NCBI RefSeq assembly: GCF_001665785.1
Contig: NZ_LZSO01000008.1
Location: forward strand, 186,001 to 250,000
Direction: 5' to 3'
Source: Mycolicibacterium peregrinum
GTDB taxonomy: Bacteria > Actinomycetota > Actinomycetes > Mycobacteriales > Mycobacteriaceae
DNA length: 64,000 bases
The notes below the pieces were generated by a model. That model was not told the origin of the DNA. It saw nothing but the letters and a program-made list of their open reading frames with translations, and did no database searches. Numbering within the stretch: position 1 is the first letter of the stretch; every line of letters starts with the position of its first letter. Both the position numbers and the translations under genes were made by a program. This document shows, piece by piece, positions 44,001-54,731 of this stretch.

Positions 44001-44981
44001 TTACCGCAGCTTCAGCACCACTTTGCCCTTGGCGCTGCGGTTCTCCAGCGACGCAATGGCCTGTGCGGCCTGCTCGAGCGGAAACACCTCGGGCTGTGGT
44101 GCGGCCACCGCGCCGGAGGCCAGCAGCGGCTGCAGTTCGGCCCACTGCTCCTGCAGGTAGCCGGGATGGGAGAACGTCCAGGCGCCCCAGCCTGCGCCGA
44201 CCACGTCGACGTTGTTGAGCAGCAGGCGATTGACCTTGACCGTAGGGATCTCACCGCCGGTGAACCCGATGACCAGGAGCCGTCCGCCCACGGCCAGGGA
44301 TCGCAGCGAGTCGGTGAAGCGATCCCCGCCGACCGGGTCGACCACGACATCCACGCCCCGCCCGCCGGTGAGTTCCTTCACCGCATCGCGGAACCCGTCG
44401 GCCAATACCACATCGGAAGCGCCTGCGGCCCTGGCAATCTCGACCTTCTCCTCGGTGGACACCACCGCGATCGTGCGTGCGGCTCCCAACGCCGGGGCCA
44501 GTCGCAGCGCCGAGGTGCCGATGCCACCGGCGGCGCCGTGCACCAGGACGGTCTCGCCCTCGGCCAGCCGGCCGCGGGTGCGCAGGGCGAACTGGACGGT
44601 CAGGTCGTTGAACAGGATGCCGGCGCCGGCCTCGAACGACACGGCGTCCGGCAGCGGGAACACGCGCTCGGCGGGCAGGGCGACGACTTCGGCCATGCCG
44701 CCCGACAACATGGTCAGGCCGAGCACGCGGTCGCCGGCGGCGACGTGGGCATCGGCCGGGGCGCTGCGCACCACGCCGGCGATCTCGGCACCGGGGGTGA
44801 ACGGAAGCTCCGGCTTGTACTGGTAGAGACCACGGGTGAGCAGGGCGTCGGGGAAGGCGACGCCGGCGGCGTGGACGTCGATCACGACCTGCTCGGCGCC
44901 CTCGGCGCTGGAGGGCTCCTCCACCTCGGCCACCTGCACCGCGTCCGGACCGTCGAGTCGGGTGATCTGTGCTGCACGCAT
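44001..44981 (-). CDS. Quinone oxidoreductase-like MDR protein
   Basis: 326 residues of the zeta-crystallin/QOR group of medium-chain reductases, lacking the zinc-site cysteines. NADPH site: VLVHGAAGGIGTSALRLAPALG. Conserved VDVVVDPVGG and NRLLLNNVDVVGAGWG near the C-terminus. Expected to reduce quinones or alpha,beta-unsaturated ketones with NADPH. Convergent with the TetR gene (6-bp gap) and divergent from the alcohol dehydrogenase at 45051. Confidence 0.9.
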   Translation of the reverse strand: MRAAQITRLDGPDAVQVAEVEEPSSAEGAEQVVIDVHAAGVAFPDALLTRGLYQYKPELPFTPGAEIAGVVRSAPADAHVAAGDRVLGLTMLSGGMAEVVALPAERVFPLPDAVSFEAGAGILFNDLTVQFALRTRGRLAEGETVLVHGAAGGIGTSALRLAPALGAARTIAVVSTEEKVEIARAAGASDVVLADGFRDAVKELTGGRGVDVVVDPVGGDRFTDSLRSLAVGGRLLVIGFTGGEIPTVKVNRLLLNNVDVVGAGWGAWTFSHPGYLQEQWAELQPLLASGAVAAPQPEVFPLEQAAQAIASLENRSAKGKVVLKLR

Positions 44982-45012
44982 CGTTGTCTCCTTCTGGTGG
45001 GTCGCCAGCCAA

Positions 45013-45044
45013 TTGTGACAGGTGTCAAGTCAGTGGCTTACCAT
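45013..45044 (+). promoter_or_regulatory. Promoter with dyad upstream of the alcohol dehydrogenase
   Basis: TACCAT (45039-45044) lies six bases before the ATG, a leaderless arrangement. TGACA-GG-TGTCA (45016-45027) is an exact 5-2-5 dyad overlapping the -35 region and could bind a repressor. The regulator is unknown. Confidence 0.45.
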
Positions 45045-45050
45045 CACCGG

Positions 45051-46148
45051 ATGCTCAACGCCCGCGCTGCGGTGGTGCTCGAAGCCGGAGCCGATCCCCA
45101 GCTCACCGACGTGCAGATTCGTCACCCTCGCGGCGACGAAGTGCTGGTTCGCATCGACGCGGTGGGCATCTGCCACACCGATGTGAGCGTCGCGGCGCGG
45201 TTCCGAAAGCTGCCGATGGTCTTCGGTCACGAAGGTGCGGGCACGGTCATCGAGGCCGGGCCGGATGCCGTACCCGCGGTGGGGGACCAGGTCGTGCTCA
45301 CCTTCGCAAGTTGCGGCGGCTGCTCCAACTGTCAGGCGGACACCCCGGCCTACTGCGAGCGTTCCACCGACCTGAACATGCGCGGTACCCGCGGAGAGTC
45401 CAGCGCACTGCACGCCGACGGTGTCCCCATCGGCGGCGGATTCTTCGGTCAGTCCAGCTTCTGCACGTACGCGATCGCCGGCAGCCGCAACGCTGTGGTG
45501 TTGCCCGAACCGATCGACCCGGCGCTGGCCGCCCCACTGGGCTGCAGTGTGCAGACCGGAGTGGGCGCCGTGCTCAATGTGCTTGCGCCGCAACCTTCGG
45601 ATGCACTTGTGGTGTTCGGGGCAGGCGCGGTGGGGCTTTCCGCGGTCATGGGTGCCCGAATCGCAGGGTGTCGGGTCGTCGTCGCTGTCGACCCGATCGC
45701 CGAACGGCGTTCGCTGGCAACTGAGTTGGGTGCCACCGCCACGATCGATCCGACCGCCGGCAGCGACGTGGCCGCGGCTGTGCTCGAGCTGACCGGGGGA
45801 GCGGCAGCGGCGGTCGACACCACCGCGCGTCCAGATGTCCTCATGACAGCGATCGCGGTGTTGCGTGAGCGCGGCACCCTGGCGCTACTGGGCCTTGGCG
45901 CGTTGACGGCCGAACTGCCGGTCGCCGCCATCATGGGCAAGGGGCTGTGCGTGCGCGGCGTGGTCGAGGGCGACAGCGAACCGCAGACCTTCATCCCGCG
46001 GCTGGTCGGTCTTTACCGCCGTGGCGAACTGCCGCTCGACAAGTTCGTGAGCCGCTACCCCTTCGACGGCTTCGGCCGTGCGTGGGCTGCCGCAAAGTCC
46101 GCTGACGTGGTAAAACCGGTGCTGATCACCGGCGCGGTAGGCTCGTAA
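45051..46148 (+). CDS. Zinc alcohol dehydrogenase, aryl-alcohol type
   Basis: 365 residues. Catalytic zinc region GICHTDVS ... GHEGAG; structural zinc cysteines CGGCSNCQADTPAYC (four Cys in the right spacing). NAD site FGAGAVGLSAVMGA. The insert DLNMRGTRGESS and FFGQSSFCTYAIA are typical of class III-like benzyl-alcohol dehydrogenases. Likely oxidises an aromatic or long-chain alcohol. Starts at an ATG six bases after TACCAT. Confidence 0.9.
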   Translation: MLNARAAVVLEAGADPQLTDVQIRHPRGDEVLVRIDAVGICHTDVSVAARFRKLPMVFGHEGAGTVIEAGPDAVPAVGDQVVLTFASCGGCSNCQADTPAYCERSTDLNMRGTRGESSALHADGVPIGGGFFGQSSFCTYAIAGSRNAVVLPEPIDPALAAPLGCSVQTGVGAVLNVLAPQPSDALVVFGAGAVGLSAVMGARIAGCRVVVAVDPIAERRSLATELGATATIDPTAGSDVAAAVLELTGGAAAAVDTTARPDVLMTAIAVLRERGTLALLGLGALTAELPVAAIMGKGLCVRGVVEGDSEPQTFIPRLVGLYRRGELPLDKFVSRYPFDGFGRAWAAAKSADVVKPVLITGAVGS

Positions 46149-46191
46149 TCCCTCTGTTTCACCCGGCAACGACGCCAACGATCGGAGCATC

Positions 46192-47118
46192 ATGACCCTT
46201 CCCCAGCTACCACCGGGACGCACCGTCGAGGTGCGCGCCGTCGACGGCGTGCGGCTGCATGCCGAGGTGTTCGGGCCCGAGGACGGCTACCCGATCGTGC
46301 TGGCTCACGGCATCACGTGTGCCATCGGTGTCTGGGCGCACCAGATCGCCGATCTGGCCACGGACTTCCGCGTCATCGCCTACGACCATCGCGGACACGG
46401 CCACAGCGAGACCCCGCGCGGGCGTCACCGCTACAGCCTCAACCACCTCGCCGCCGATCTCGACGCGGTGCTGGACGCCACGCTGAGGCCTGGTGAACGT
46501 GCCGTCGTCGCCGGGCATTCGATGGGCGGTATCGCGATCACTTCATGGTCGCAACGCTATCCGGCCCGGGTGCGCGCCCGTGCCGACGCCGTCGCGCTGA
46601 TCAACACGACCACCGGAGACCTGGTGCGCGACGTGAAATTGCTGAGGGTGCCTGCGCCGCTGGCGTCGACGCGCGTCCGGGCGGCAGGTACGGCGATCCG
46701 GACCTTCGGCGGTACTCGGATGCCGCGGATCATCGAGCGCCCCAACAAGCGTTTCGTCGCCCGTCTGGCGGTGGGCCGTGACGCCGACCCGTCGGTCGCG
46801 GAGTTCATCTATCAACTGTTCGTCGAGACTCCGGCCGCCGGACGCGGCGGCTGGGCCCGCACCCTGGTGAACGGGCTGGGCCCACGGCACATCTCGCTGC
46901 AGAACCTGTCGGTGCCCACGCTGGTGATCGGCAGCTCCAAGGACCGCTTGCTGCCCATCAACGCCGCCCGCCGGATCGCCGACGACGCCCCCAACCTGCA
47001 TGCCTTCGTCGAGATGCCAGGTGGGCACTGCGCCATCCTGGAATGTCCGTCGCAGGTGAACACCCAGTTGCGGTCGCTGGCCGAATCGGTCGCGGCACCC
47101 CAGGCGGTCAAGCAGTAA
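46192..47118 (+). CDS. Alpha/beta hydrolase, Hpx-like (Rv3171c homologue)
   Basis: 308 residues. Nucleophile elbow GHSMGG, oxyanion region [13 protein letters not shown], and catalytic His in MPGGHCAIL. By gene order beside the amine oxidase this is the homologue of Rv3171c (hpx), named as a non-haem haloperoxidase, though such labels often cover ordinary esterases or lipases. Ends with an 11-bp overlap of the convergent amine oxidase gene. CGGAG lies before the ATG. Confidence 0.88.
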   Translation: MTLPQLPPGRTVEVRAVDGVRLHAEVFGPEDGYPIVLAHGITCAIGVWAHQIADLATDFRVIAYDHRGHGHSETPRGRHRYSLNHLAADLDAVLDATLRPGERAVVAGHSMGGIAITSWSQRYPARVRARADAVALINTTTGDLVRDVKLLRVPAPLASTRVRAAGTAIRTFGGTRMPRIIERPNKRFVARLAVGRDADPSVAEFIYQLFVETPAAGRGGWARTLVNGLGPRHISLQNLSVPTLVIGSSKDRLLPINAARRIADDAPNLHAFVEMPGGHCAILECPSQVNTQLRSLAESVAAPQAVKQ

Positions 47119-48469
47119 GGCGGCCCGCGACTTCGGCGGCCGCGCGCTGACCAGACCGCACCGCCCCGTCGAGAAATCCGGTCCACTCGTTCGCGGTTTC
47201 GGTGCCGGCCCAGTGGATCGCGTCCACCGGTTCCCGCAGCCACCTGCCGAACTGTGTCCACGATCCCGGCGGCACCGCCGCCGTCGGCCCGCCCGGAGCG
47301 AATTGTTCTGTGCTCCAACAGTGGTCGATGTAGTCGATCGGCTTCAGTGCCGCATCGCCGAACAGGGTGGCGAACCCGGACAGGGCCTGCTCGCGCCGCT
47401 CTGCAGGTGACAACCGGTCGAAGGTGCGGGCGTCGGTGAAACCGAGCAGGATTCCGGGGCCCCCGGAACTGCCGTCCGCCGGGCTCACATCGAAAGTGAT
47501 GAACACCGGGCCCTCGTCGGACAAGGCTTCGCCTGAGCAACCGTTGGTGCGCCAGAACGGTCGTTCATAGGCGGCATATGCCTTGCTGAGGTTGCCCTGC
47601 GGCCAGTTTGCGGCCAGGTCGGTATACGGCTTGGGCAGCGCCGGGCTGAACTCGATCCCGCTTCGGTGCTGCGGCGGGATCGCCACGATCACCGCACGTG
47701 CCTGCACCACGCCGGAGGGACAGGTCACCGTGACGGTGCCGTCGTCGTGGCGTTCGATGCGGCCCACCGGGGCGTCGAGCACCACCCGATCTCCGAGTTC
47801 CTCGGCCATCTTCGACGCGATCTGCTGGGTGCCGCCGGGAAACCGGTCCTGTTGGGCGCCGCCACGGACGTCGAGCATGCGGTCGAGCCCGCCGGCGGCC
47901 TTGACGTAGCGGGCGGCGTGCAACATCGACACTTCGTCGGGCTCGGCACCCCACGTGACCCGCGACATGATCGCCATGAGGTTGCGCGTCGAGGCGTTGG
48001 CGCCTGCCGAGCGCAGCCACTGCTCCAGAGTGAGCTCGTCGAGCTTCTCGGCGTTCGAACTCTTCCACGGCTCATTGACCCGGATGAGCCGGCAGAGCCG
48101 CTCGAAGCGCCACTGAATGCGGGATACGTCGAACAGTTCCATCATCGACAGGCGCGGGATCGTGCTGCGGTAGGACCGGACCCGGCCATGCCACCGAATC
48201 AGATTCTTGCCGCGGTCGTAGGTGGGCACGGTGCGGCACCCGAGTTCGTCGGCCAGCGCCAGCACCGCGTCCTGGGTGGGGCCGACGAACGTGCCGCCCA
48301 GGTCGACCGGCACCCCGGCGATCGTGGTGGTCGACGAGCGTCCGCCCACCCGGTCGCGTCCCTCGAGCACCACGACCTCGTGTCCGAGCCGGGTCAAGGC
48401 GCGGGCAGCGGACAGGCCGGCGAAGCCGGCACCCACGACGACGACGTCGGTGCTCGTTGGGATGCTCAC
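47108..48469 (-). CDS. aofH: FAD-dependent amine oxidase (AofH-like)
   Basis: 453 residues of the monoamine oxidase family: dinucleotide motif [16 protein letters not shown] at the N-terminus, [28 protein letters not shown], and the C-terminal FAD contact [20 protein letters not shown]. The SGGCY segment that carries covalent FAD in eukaryotic MAO is absent, so FAD is likely non-covalent. Homologue of Rv3170. Divergent from the F420 oxidoreductase with only 18 bp between starts. Confidence 0.9.
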   Translation of the reverse strand: MSIPTSTDVVVVGAGFAGLSAARALTRLGHEVVVLEGRDRVGGRSSTTTIAGVPVDLGGTFVGPTQDAVLALADELGCRTVPTYDRGKNLIRWHGRVRSYRSTIPRLSMMELFDVSRIQWRFERLCRLIRVNEPWKSSNAEKLDELTLEQWLRSAGANASTRNLMAIMSRVTWGAEPDEVSMLHAARYVKAAGGLDRMLDVRGGAQQDRFPGGTQQIASKMAEELGDRVVLDAPVGRIERHDDGTVTVTCPSGVVQARAVIVAIPPQHRSGIEFSPALPKPYTDLAANWPQGNLSKAYAAYERPFWRTNGCSGEALSDEGPVFITFDVSPADGSSGGPGILLGFTDARTFDRLSPAERREQALSGFATLFGDAALKPIDYIDHCWSTEQFAPGGPTAAVPPGSWTQFGRWLREPVDAIHWAGTETANEWTGFLDGAVRSGQRAAAEVAGRLTA

Positions 48470-48487
48470 CTGTCTAGGCTCTCACGC

Positions 48488-49480
48488 GTGAAGGTCATGA
48501 CAGCGTTGTTCGGGCCGCGCGACGCGATAGGTCGGGCTGCGGCCCTGCGCGAGGCCGGTGCCAGTGGGGTGTTCACCTTCGAGGGACCCCACGATGTTTT
48601 CACCCCGCTGACGCTCGCCTCCACGGTCGGGGATCTCGACCTGATGACGAATGTGGCAATTGCGTTTCCCCGCAACCCGATTCACCTGGCACACCAGGCC
48701 ATCGACCACCAGATCCTGTCCGGTGGAAGGTTCACGCTCGGGCTCGGTACCCAGATCCGGACGCAGATCGAGAAGCGGTTCGGGGCGAACTTCGACCGGC
48801 CGGTGGCCCGGATGTCCGAGTTCGTCGCGGCGTTGCGGGCGATCTTCGCGGCCTGGGACACCGGGGAGCGGCTCGACTTTCGAGGCGAGTACTACCGGCA
48901 CACTTTGATGACGCCCACGTTCACCCCGCGGGACAACCCGTACGGCCCGCCCCCGATCTATGTCGGTGCGCTGGGCCCGCGGCTCACCCGGGCCACCGCG
49001 CAGTTCGCCGACGGCCTGCTGGTCATGCCGTTCGGGTCGAAGCGGTTCCTGCACGAGGCGACGTTGCCCGCGGTGCGTGACGGGCTCGCCGCCGCCGGAC
49101 GTGACGCGGGCGAGCTGGCGATCGTCCCGGAGATCATCGTGTCGGTCGGATCCGAAAATGACCCGACTCACGACGCGACGCGACGACTGCTGGCCTTCTA
49201 CGGATCGACCCCGGCCTATCGCCCGGTGCTGGACGTGCACGGCTGGGGCGATCTGCAGCCGGAACTCAATGCACTGTCCAAGCAGGGCCGCTGGCAGGAG
49301 ATGGGTTCGCTGATCGACGACGAGGTGCTGCACACCATCGCGGCATGCGGTAGCCCCGCCGATGTCGCCGCCCACATCCGAGACCGCGTGGCCGGGGTGT
49401 CCGACCGGATCTGCCTGTACCAACCCGGCCCGATCGCGGTGGACTCGCTTGCCCAGATCGTCGACGCGCTGCGCGACTGA
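48488..49480 (+). CDS. F420-dependent LLM-class oxidoreductase
   Basis: 330 residues of the luciferase-like monooxygenase superfamily. Signs are LGLGTQIRTQIEKRFG, RMSEFVAALRAIF, and PPPIYVGALGPRLTRATAQFADGLL (TIGR03617-like). Actinobacterial members use F420 or FMN. GTG start lies 7 bases after TAGGCT (48475-48480), so it is probably leaderless. It is co-oriented with the monooxygenase at 49526, 45 bp downstream. Confidence 0.88.
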   Translation: MKVMTALFGPRDAIGRAAALREAGASGVFTFEGPHDVFTPLTLASTVGDLDLMTNVAIAFPRNPIHLAHQAIDHQILSGGRFTLGLGTQIRTQIEKRFGANFDRPVARMSEFVAALRAIFAAWDTGERLDFRGEYYRHTLMTPTFTPRDNPYGPPPIYVGALGPRLTRATAQFADGLLVMPFGSKRFLHEATLPAVRDGLAAAGRDAGELAIVPEIIVSVGSENDPTHDATRRLLAFYGSTPAYRPVLDVHGWGDLQPELNALSKQGRWQEMGSLIDDEVLHTIAACGSPADVAAHIRDRVAGVSDRICLYQPGPIAVDSLAQIVDALRD

Positions 49481-49525
49481 ACGCCTAGGGTGGGTGGTAC
49501 TCGTCGGGACCAAAGGAGGTTCGCC

Positions 49526-51019
49526 ATGGGCGGTGACCGCCATGCGGCGGATCCGGACTATTCGGATGTGCTCATCATCGGGGCCGGGATCTCGGGGCTG
49601 GGCGCGGCCTATCGTGTCCACGAGAAGAGTCCCGGGCTGACCTACACCGTGCTGGAACGCCGCGCGCGAATCGGCGGAACCTGGGACCTGTTCCGGTATC
49701 CGGGGATCCGCTCGGACAGCGACATCTTCACGCTGAGCTTCCCGTACCAACCCTGGACCCGGCCGGAGAACGTCGCCGATGGCGGCGATATTCGCGACTA
49801 CCTGACCGAGACCGCCCGGGAACACGGTATCGACCGCCATATCCGGTTCAACACCCGTGTGCTGTCGGCGGATTGGGATTCGGGCACCGACACCTGGACG
49901 GTGCATACCGAGCAGGACGGCCAGGCTGCCACCTTCCGGTGCCGGTACCTGTTCTGCGGCACCGGCTACTACAACTACGACGAGCCTTACACCCCGGAGT
50001 TCCCCGGTATCGAGACGTTCGGTGGCGACGTGGTGCACCCGCAGTTCTGGCCCGAGTCACTGGATTACTCGGGCAAGCGTGTCGTGGTGATCGGCAGCGG
50101 GGCCACCGCGGTCAGTCTCGTGCCCGCGCTGGCGCAGCAGGCCTCTCACGTGACGATGCTCCAGCGCTCACCGACCTACATGGTGTCGGCGGACCGCATC
50201 GTTCCCTCGGTGCAGGCGATCCGTAAGTTTCTTCCGCGCAAGCTATCTCATCAGATTGTGCGGTTCCGCAACGCGATGATCCACGTGCTGAGCTACTTCT
50301 TCTTCCGTAAGGCACCCGACCTCGGTCGGCGGTTCCTGCGCAGCCGGACGGTGGCCCTGCTGCCCGAGGGGTATCCCGTCGACGTGCATTTCAAGCCGCG
50401 GTACAGGCCGTGGGATCAACGGTTGTGCCTGGTGCTCGACGGGGACCTGTTCGAGCACATCAGCGACGGACGGGTCGACGTCGTCACCGATCACATCGAT
50501 CACATCGACGCCGCGGGCATCGTGTTGAAGTCGGGCGGGCGGGTGGACGCCGACGTGATCGTCACCGCGACCGGCCTGCAACTACAGGCCCTCGGCGGCA
50601 TCCGGTTGTCGCTGGACGGTCACGAGGTCAAGCCGACCGAGCGGTATGTCTACAAGGAGTTCCTGCTCGAGGACGTCCCGAACCTGGCTTGGTGCATCGG
50701 CTACACGAACGCGTCGTGGACGCTGCGGGCCGACATGACCGCCCGGGCGTTCGCAAACCTGTTGGCCTACATGGGCGCTCACGGCTACACCCACGCCTAC
50801 CCGCACAAGGGTGCGGCGCCGATGCCGGAGAAGCGGACCTGGGACCTGGAGGCCGGCTACATCCAGCGTTCCGAGCACGCACTGCCGCGTTCGGGCACCA
50901 AGCGGCCGTGGCACGTGCGGCACAACTACGTGCTGGATGCCATCGACCACCGCTTCGACCGCATCGACGAGTCGATGGTCTTCGGCCGCGCCCCCGCCGC
51001 CGAGTCGGTGGCTTCCTGA
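49526..51019 (+). CDS. Baeyer-Villiger monooxygenase, EthA/MymA-like
   Basis: 497 residues. FAD site GAGISG at 19-24, NADPH site GSGATA near 190, and the BVMO fingerprint FxGxxxHxxxWP present as F165-G-G-D-V-V-H171-P-Q-F-W175-P. Overall sequence and length (about 490) fit the EthA/MymA group, flavoenzymes that oxidise ketones and activate thioamide drugs. No EthR-like gene is adjacent; an AraC gene is convergent 3 bp away. AAAGGAGG lies before the ATG. Confidence 0.9.
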   Translation: MGGDRHAADPDYSDVLIIGAGISGLGAAYRVHEKSPGLTYTVLERRARIGGTWDLFRYPGIRSDSDIFTLSFPYQPWTRPENVADGGDIRDYLTETAREHGIDRHIRFNTRVLSADWDSGTDTWTVHTEQDGQAATFRCRYLFCGTGYYNYDEPYTPEFPGIETFGGDVVHPQFWPESLDYSGKRVVVIGSGATAVSLVPALAQQASHVTMLQRSPTYMVSADRIVPSVQAIRKFLPRKLSHQIVRFRNAMIHVLSYFFFRKAPDLGRRFLRSRTVALLPEGYPVDVHFKPRYRPWDQRLCLVLDGDLFEHISDGRVDVVTDHIDHIDAAGIVLKSGGRVDADVIVTATGLQLQALGGIRLSLDGHEVKPTERYVYKEFLLEDVPNLAWCIGYTNASWTLRADMTARAFANLLAYMGAHGYTHAYPHKGAAPMPEKRTWDLEAGYIQRSEHALPRSGTKRPWHVRHNYVLDAIDHRFDRIDESMVFGRAPAAESVAS

Positions 51020-51022
51020 TCG

Positions 51023-51778
51023 TCAAGGGGGCCGGATACGAAGTCCTGTCGAGAGCAACTGCGTCGCCGACAGCCCAAAGGTGGTCTTGAAGCTGTCGGC
51101 CAGGTGTGACGGGCTGGCGAACCCGGCGTCGGCGGCTGCGGTGGTCAGATTGTCACCGGCGGCCACGGCAGTCCCGGCCGCGACCAGCCGGCTCCAGATC
51201 CGGTAGCGCCGCAGACTCGTCCCTGCCTCGCGGCGGAACAGGTGCAGGAACCGCGATTCGGAGAGACCCGCGGCGGCTGCCAGTTCGCGTGCGGATACCG
51301 CTGCGGCGGGATCCTCGCGAATCTGCTTGGTCACCAGTTCGATCCGCGGGTCGATCCGATGCGGGGTATCCGGGGCGGCCAGGTCCAGCCAGCGCCGCGC
51401 GGCGTCGTCGTCCTCCGGCACGGCCGTCAGTCTGGTCTCAGCGGCATGGCCTACCCCGATACCGTCCCGGAACTCGGTGAACTGCTGTCGGCACGACGCG
51501 CTGCGTTGCGAACTGGGATCGAGGTAGCTCGACACCAACCCACCCTCCATCGAGAGGTGATGGGTGAGCCGCGGCGGGATCAACACGCTGCGTGCGACGG
51601 TTGCGCTGCCCTGGAGTGTCACGGTAAGTGGTCCGTCGGCGCCGACGGCCAGGCACCACACCGATCCAGAATGCGGCTCAAGGCCGAGTCCCGGCCCGGC
51701 GTAGAGGGCCTGCCCCGGCCACAGCCACACCGTCGGACAGCAGATTTGTGGAAGCGTGGGCACGGGTTCAGGCGGCAT
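51023..51778 (-). CDS. AraC-family regulator
   Basis: 251 residues. The C-terminal 100 residues form the double HTH (SARELAAAAGLSESRFLHLF, then FASPSHLADSFKTTFGLSATQ). The N-terminal part is cupin-like (PHSGSVWCLAVG; PPRLTHHLSMEGG) and probably binds a ligand. GAGGAGG precedes the ATG at 51778. Divergent from a DUF4345 gene across 33 bp that contain ATCAATTGAT; convergent with the BVMO gene. Confidence 0.9.
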   Translation of the reverse strand: MPPEPVPTLPQICCPTVWLWPGQALYAGPGLGLEPHSGSVWCLAVGADGPLTVTLQGSATVARSVLIPPRLTHHLSMEGGLVSSYLDPSSQRSASCRQQFTEFRDGIGVGHAAETRLTAVPEDDDAARRWLDLAAPDTPHRIDPRIELVTKQIREDPAAAVSARELAAAAGLSESRFLHLFRREAGTSLRRYRIWSRLVAAGTAVAAGDNLTTAAADAGFASPSHLADSFKTTFGLSATQLLSTGLRIRPP

Positions 51779-51790
51779 GCTGGCCTCCTC

Positions 51791-51800
51791 ATCAATTGAT
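51791..51800. promoter_or_regulatory. Palindrome between araC-like and DUF4345 genes
   Basis: ATCAATTGAT, an exact 10-bp palindrome, fills the centre of the 33-bp divergent gap. It could be a regulator site, but the gap is so short that the promoters must lie inside the genes. Confidence 0.3.
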
Positions 51801-51811
51801 CGGAGGCTACC

Positions 51812-52177
51812 GTGGTCATCGCAGTGATCGTCGTTGTCGGGGTGTTCTTCCTCGGCATGGGTGTCTACGCACTGGCAGCTCCGCAGGCGATTCTGCATCC
51901 GTTCGACTACGACCTCAGAACCGCCGCGGCCCGCGCGGAAGTCCGTGGCGTGTATGGCGGTTTCGGTATCGCGATCGCCGCGGTCCTGGCCTACGCGGCC
52001 CTGACGACAGGGGAGGTCCGCACCGGGATCCTGATCACCATCGGCGCCGCGCTGGTCGGGATGGCAGTTGGCCGCGGTGTATCGGCGGTGTTCGACGAAC
52101 GTACGTCGTTCTATCCCAACTGGTTCTACTGCCTGGTCGAGGTGATCGGCGCGGGCGCGCTGTTCTGGGTGGCCTGA
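51812..52177 (+). CDS. DUF4345-like small membrane protein
   Basis: 121 residues with four helices (VIAVIVVVGVFFLGMGVYAL, VYGGFGIAIAAVLAYAAL, GILITIGAALVGMAVGR, and a C-terminal one). The RAEVRGVYGGFGIAIA and GRGVSAVFDE motifs are typical of the DUF4345 group. Function unknown. GTG start with GGAGG upstream. Divergent from the AraC gene, which may control it. Confidence 0.75.
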   Translation: MVIAVIVVVGVFFLGMGVYALAAPQAILHPFDYDLRTAAARAEVRGVYGGFGIAIAAVLAYAALTTGEVRTGILITIGAALVGMAVGRGVSAVFDERTSFYPNWFYCLVEVIGAGALFWVA

Positions 52178-52198
52178 GCCGGTCGCCGCCGGCCTGTT

Positions 52199-52361
52199 TG
52201 TCACGCCAGCGTGGCACTCGAGCCCGAGCGTCACGCCAGAGTGACGAGGTGACACGGACGGCCACTGCGTTGTCACGCCAGAGTGACGAGGTGACACGGA
52301 CGGCCACTGCGTTGTCACGCCAGAGTGACTGTCGCCGTCGACAGTCACTCTGGCGTGACAA
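52199..52361. repeat. Tandem 42-bp repeats ending in a 23-bp perfect hairpin
   Basis: A unit starting TCACGCCAGAGTGACGAGG repeats with exact 42-bp period at 52231 and 52273, and a third partial copy begins at 52315. A diverged copy starts at 52199. The last copy runs into its own inverted copy: 52312-52334 pairs exactly with 52339-52361 around CCGT. It lies between convergent genes (DUF4345 and Rv3169 homologue). The core TGTCACGC-NN-GAGTGAC is shared with the hairpin at 21115. Confidence 0.85.
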
Positions 52362-52425
52362 TCGCCAGGCGCGCCCGGCCAGCACGGCCAACACCGTGCG
52401 GACCAAGCGCCTTCTGGCGAACGGA

Positions 52426-53541
52426 CTACGGGGCGACGGTGAGCCAGTCGGCGAAGCCGGACGGATCGTGACGGCCGAGTGCGCCGTGCTCGAACAGGCC
52501 CCAGCCCTCGACCGGTGCACCGTTGCCTTCGGTGCAGACGGCGCGACCGACGTGGTCGATCACACCGAACGCAGTTCGGCCGACGACCGCCGGATCGGTC
52601 ATGTCGTAGGTGCGCCGTTCGGTGAACTTCTCGCCCTTCCACACGCCGTGGATCCAGTCGACGTCGCCGCCGTAGCCGCCGCCGACGTGAATCGGCACGG
52701 GCAGTTTGGATTCCACGTCGAAGCGGACGGGGGTGCCGTCCGGCGTGGTGGCCTCGATGGTGGCCCCGGTCGGGATCCGGGTACCGGAGCGGTAGTGGAT
52801 CTTCACCCGCGGCCAGCCGAGCTGCTCGACGCGGCCGTCCTTGAAGACCCGGCTGCAGTCGTTGAGCGAGCGGAACCCGCTGGGATCCTCCTGGATGATG
52901 AACACGATCGAGAAGTCGTCGAACGCCATCGGGACATACAGCCACCACATGCCTTCGAACGGTGGGTCGGCCGGCCGCCCCGCAGGCTCGGCCTCACCGA
53001 CCGGGCGGATGCCCCAGGACCGGTCGCGGGAGCCGATCCAGGTCTCCGGGTCGACGTCGATGCGCTGGCCGTCGATCTCCAGATAGCCGCTCCAGGAACC
53101 TGTTTGGGCGAAGCGCTGAGCGTCGAGTGTGACCCGGTTCCCCTGCCGCATCAGGTGCGGCTGCTCTTGCACCACGTCGAACAGCCCGTTCCAGGTGAGA
53201 TCCGCGGCGACACCCTCGGTCTCGTCGAGCACGATGCGGATCTTGCGCAGCGGTTCGGTGACCTCGACGCGGTAGCCCAGGACGTGCTGGTTGAGCCGGT
53301 CCTGATCGATCGCGTCGGACAGGTGCACGGCGGTCTGCTCGTCGCCGCGGCGTACCAGGAAATATGCGTCCTTCACCCCGAGGTTGGGGTAGTAGCCGAG
53401 ACCGGTGATGACGAAGATGTCGCCGGTGCGGTCATGGGCGTTGAAATACGAACGGTCGTAGAAGTTCCGGTCGGACGAGCCGGGCCAGGCGATCGGCTGG
53501 GGGACTTGGTGGACGGGGTATTCGTCCAACGGGCCGAGCAT
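52426..53541 (-). CDS. Rv3169 homologue, conserved protein of unknown role
   Basis: 371 residues, rich in beta-strand-like segments and Trp/Gly (WNGLFDVVQEQPHLMRQG, GSRDRSWGIRPVG, FEGMWWLYVPMAFDDFSIVF). No catalytic motif recognised; the fold is probably lipocalin-like as in related actinobacterial proteins. Its ATG follows directly on the stop of the phosphotransferase-like gene (TGAATG), so the two are co-translated. The pair is conserved beside aofH in M. tuberculosis. Confidence 0.8.
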   Translation of the reverse strand: MLGPLDEYPVHQVPQPIAWPGSSDRNFYDRSYFNAHDRTGDIFVITGLGYYPNLGVKDAYFLVRRGDEQTAVHLSDAIDQDRLNQHVLGYRVEVTEPLRKIRIVLDETEGVAADLTWNGLFDVVQEQPHLMRQGNRVTLDAQRFAQTGSWSGYLEIDGQRIDVDPETWIGSRDRSWGIRPVGEAEPAGRPADPPFEGMWWLYVPMAFDDFSIVFIIQEDPSGFRSLNDCSRVFKDGRVEQLGWPRVKIHYRSGTRIPTGATIEATTPDGTPVRFDVESKLPVPIHVGGGYGGDVDWIHGVWKGEKFTERRTYDMTDPAVVGRTAFGVIDHVGRAVCTEGNGAPVEGWGLFEHGALGRHDPSGFADWLTVAP

Positions 53542-54687
<1,146 letters not shown>

Positions 54688-54712
54688 TCAACTGTTCCTT
54701 ACGGCCACAATT

Positions 54713-54731
54713 ACGATACTGTTAGTAGCGT
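54713..54731. promoter_or_regulatory. TetR operator, Rv3168/Rv3167c region
   Basis: ACGATACT-GTT-AGTAGCGT, an 8-3-8 dyad with one mismatch per arm, ends one base before the TetR ATG. A -10-like TACTGT (54717-54722) lies inside it. Likely autoregulatory and also controlling the divergent operon, whose ATG is 26 bases away. Confidence 0.55.

Noticed and set aside
49526..51019. Assigning the monooxygenase as ethA itself
   Set aside because: No EthR-like divergent TetR gene is present, and mycobacteria have several similar enzymes such as MymA.
52199..52361. CRISPR array
   Set aside because: The copies are directly adjacent with a 42-bp period and no unique spacers, and there are no cas genes.
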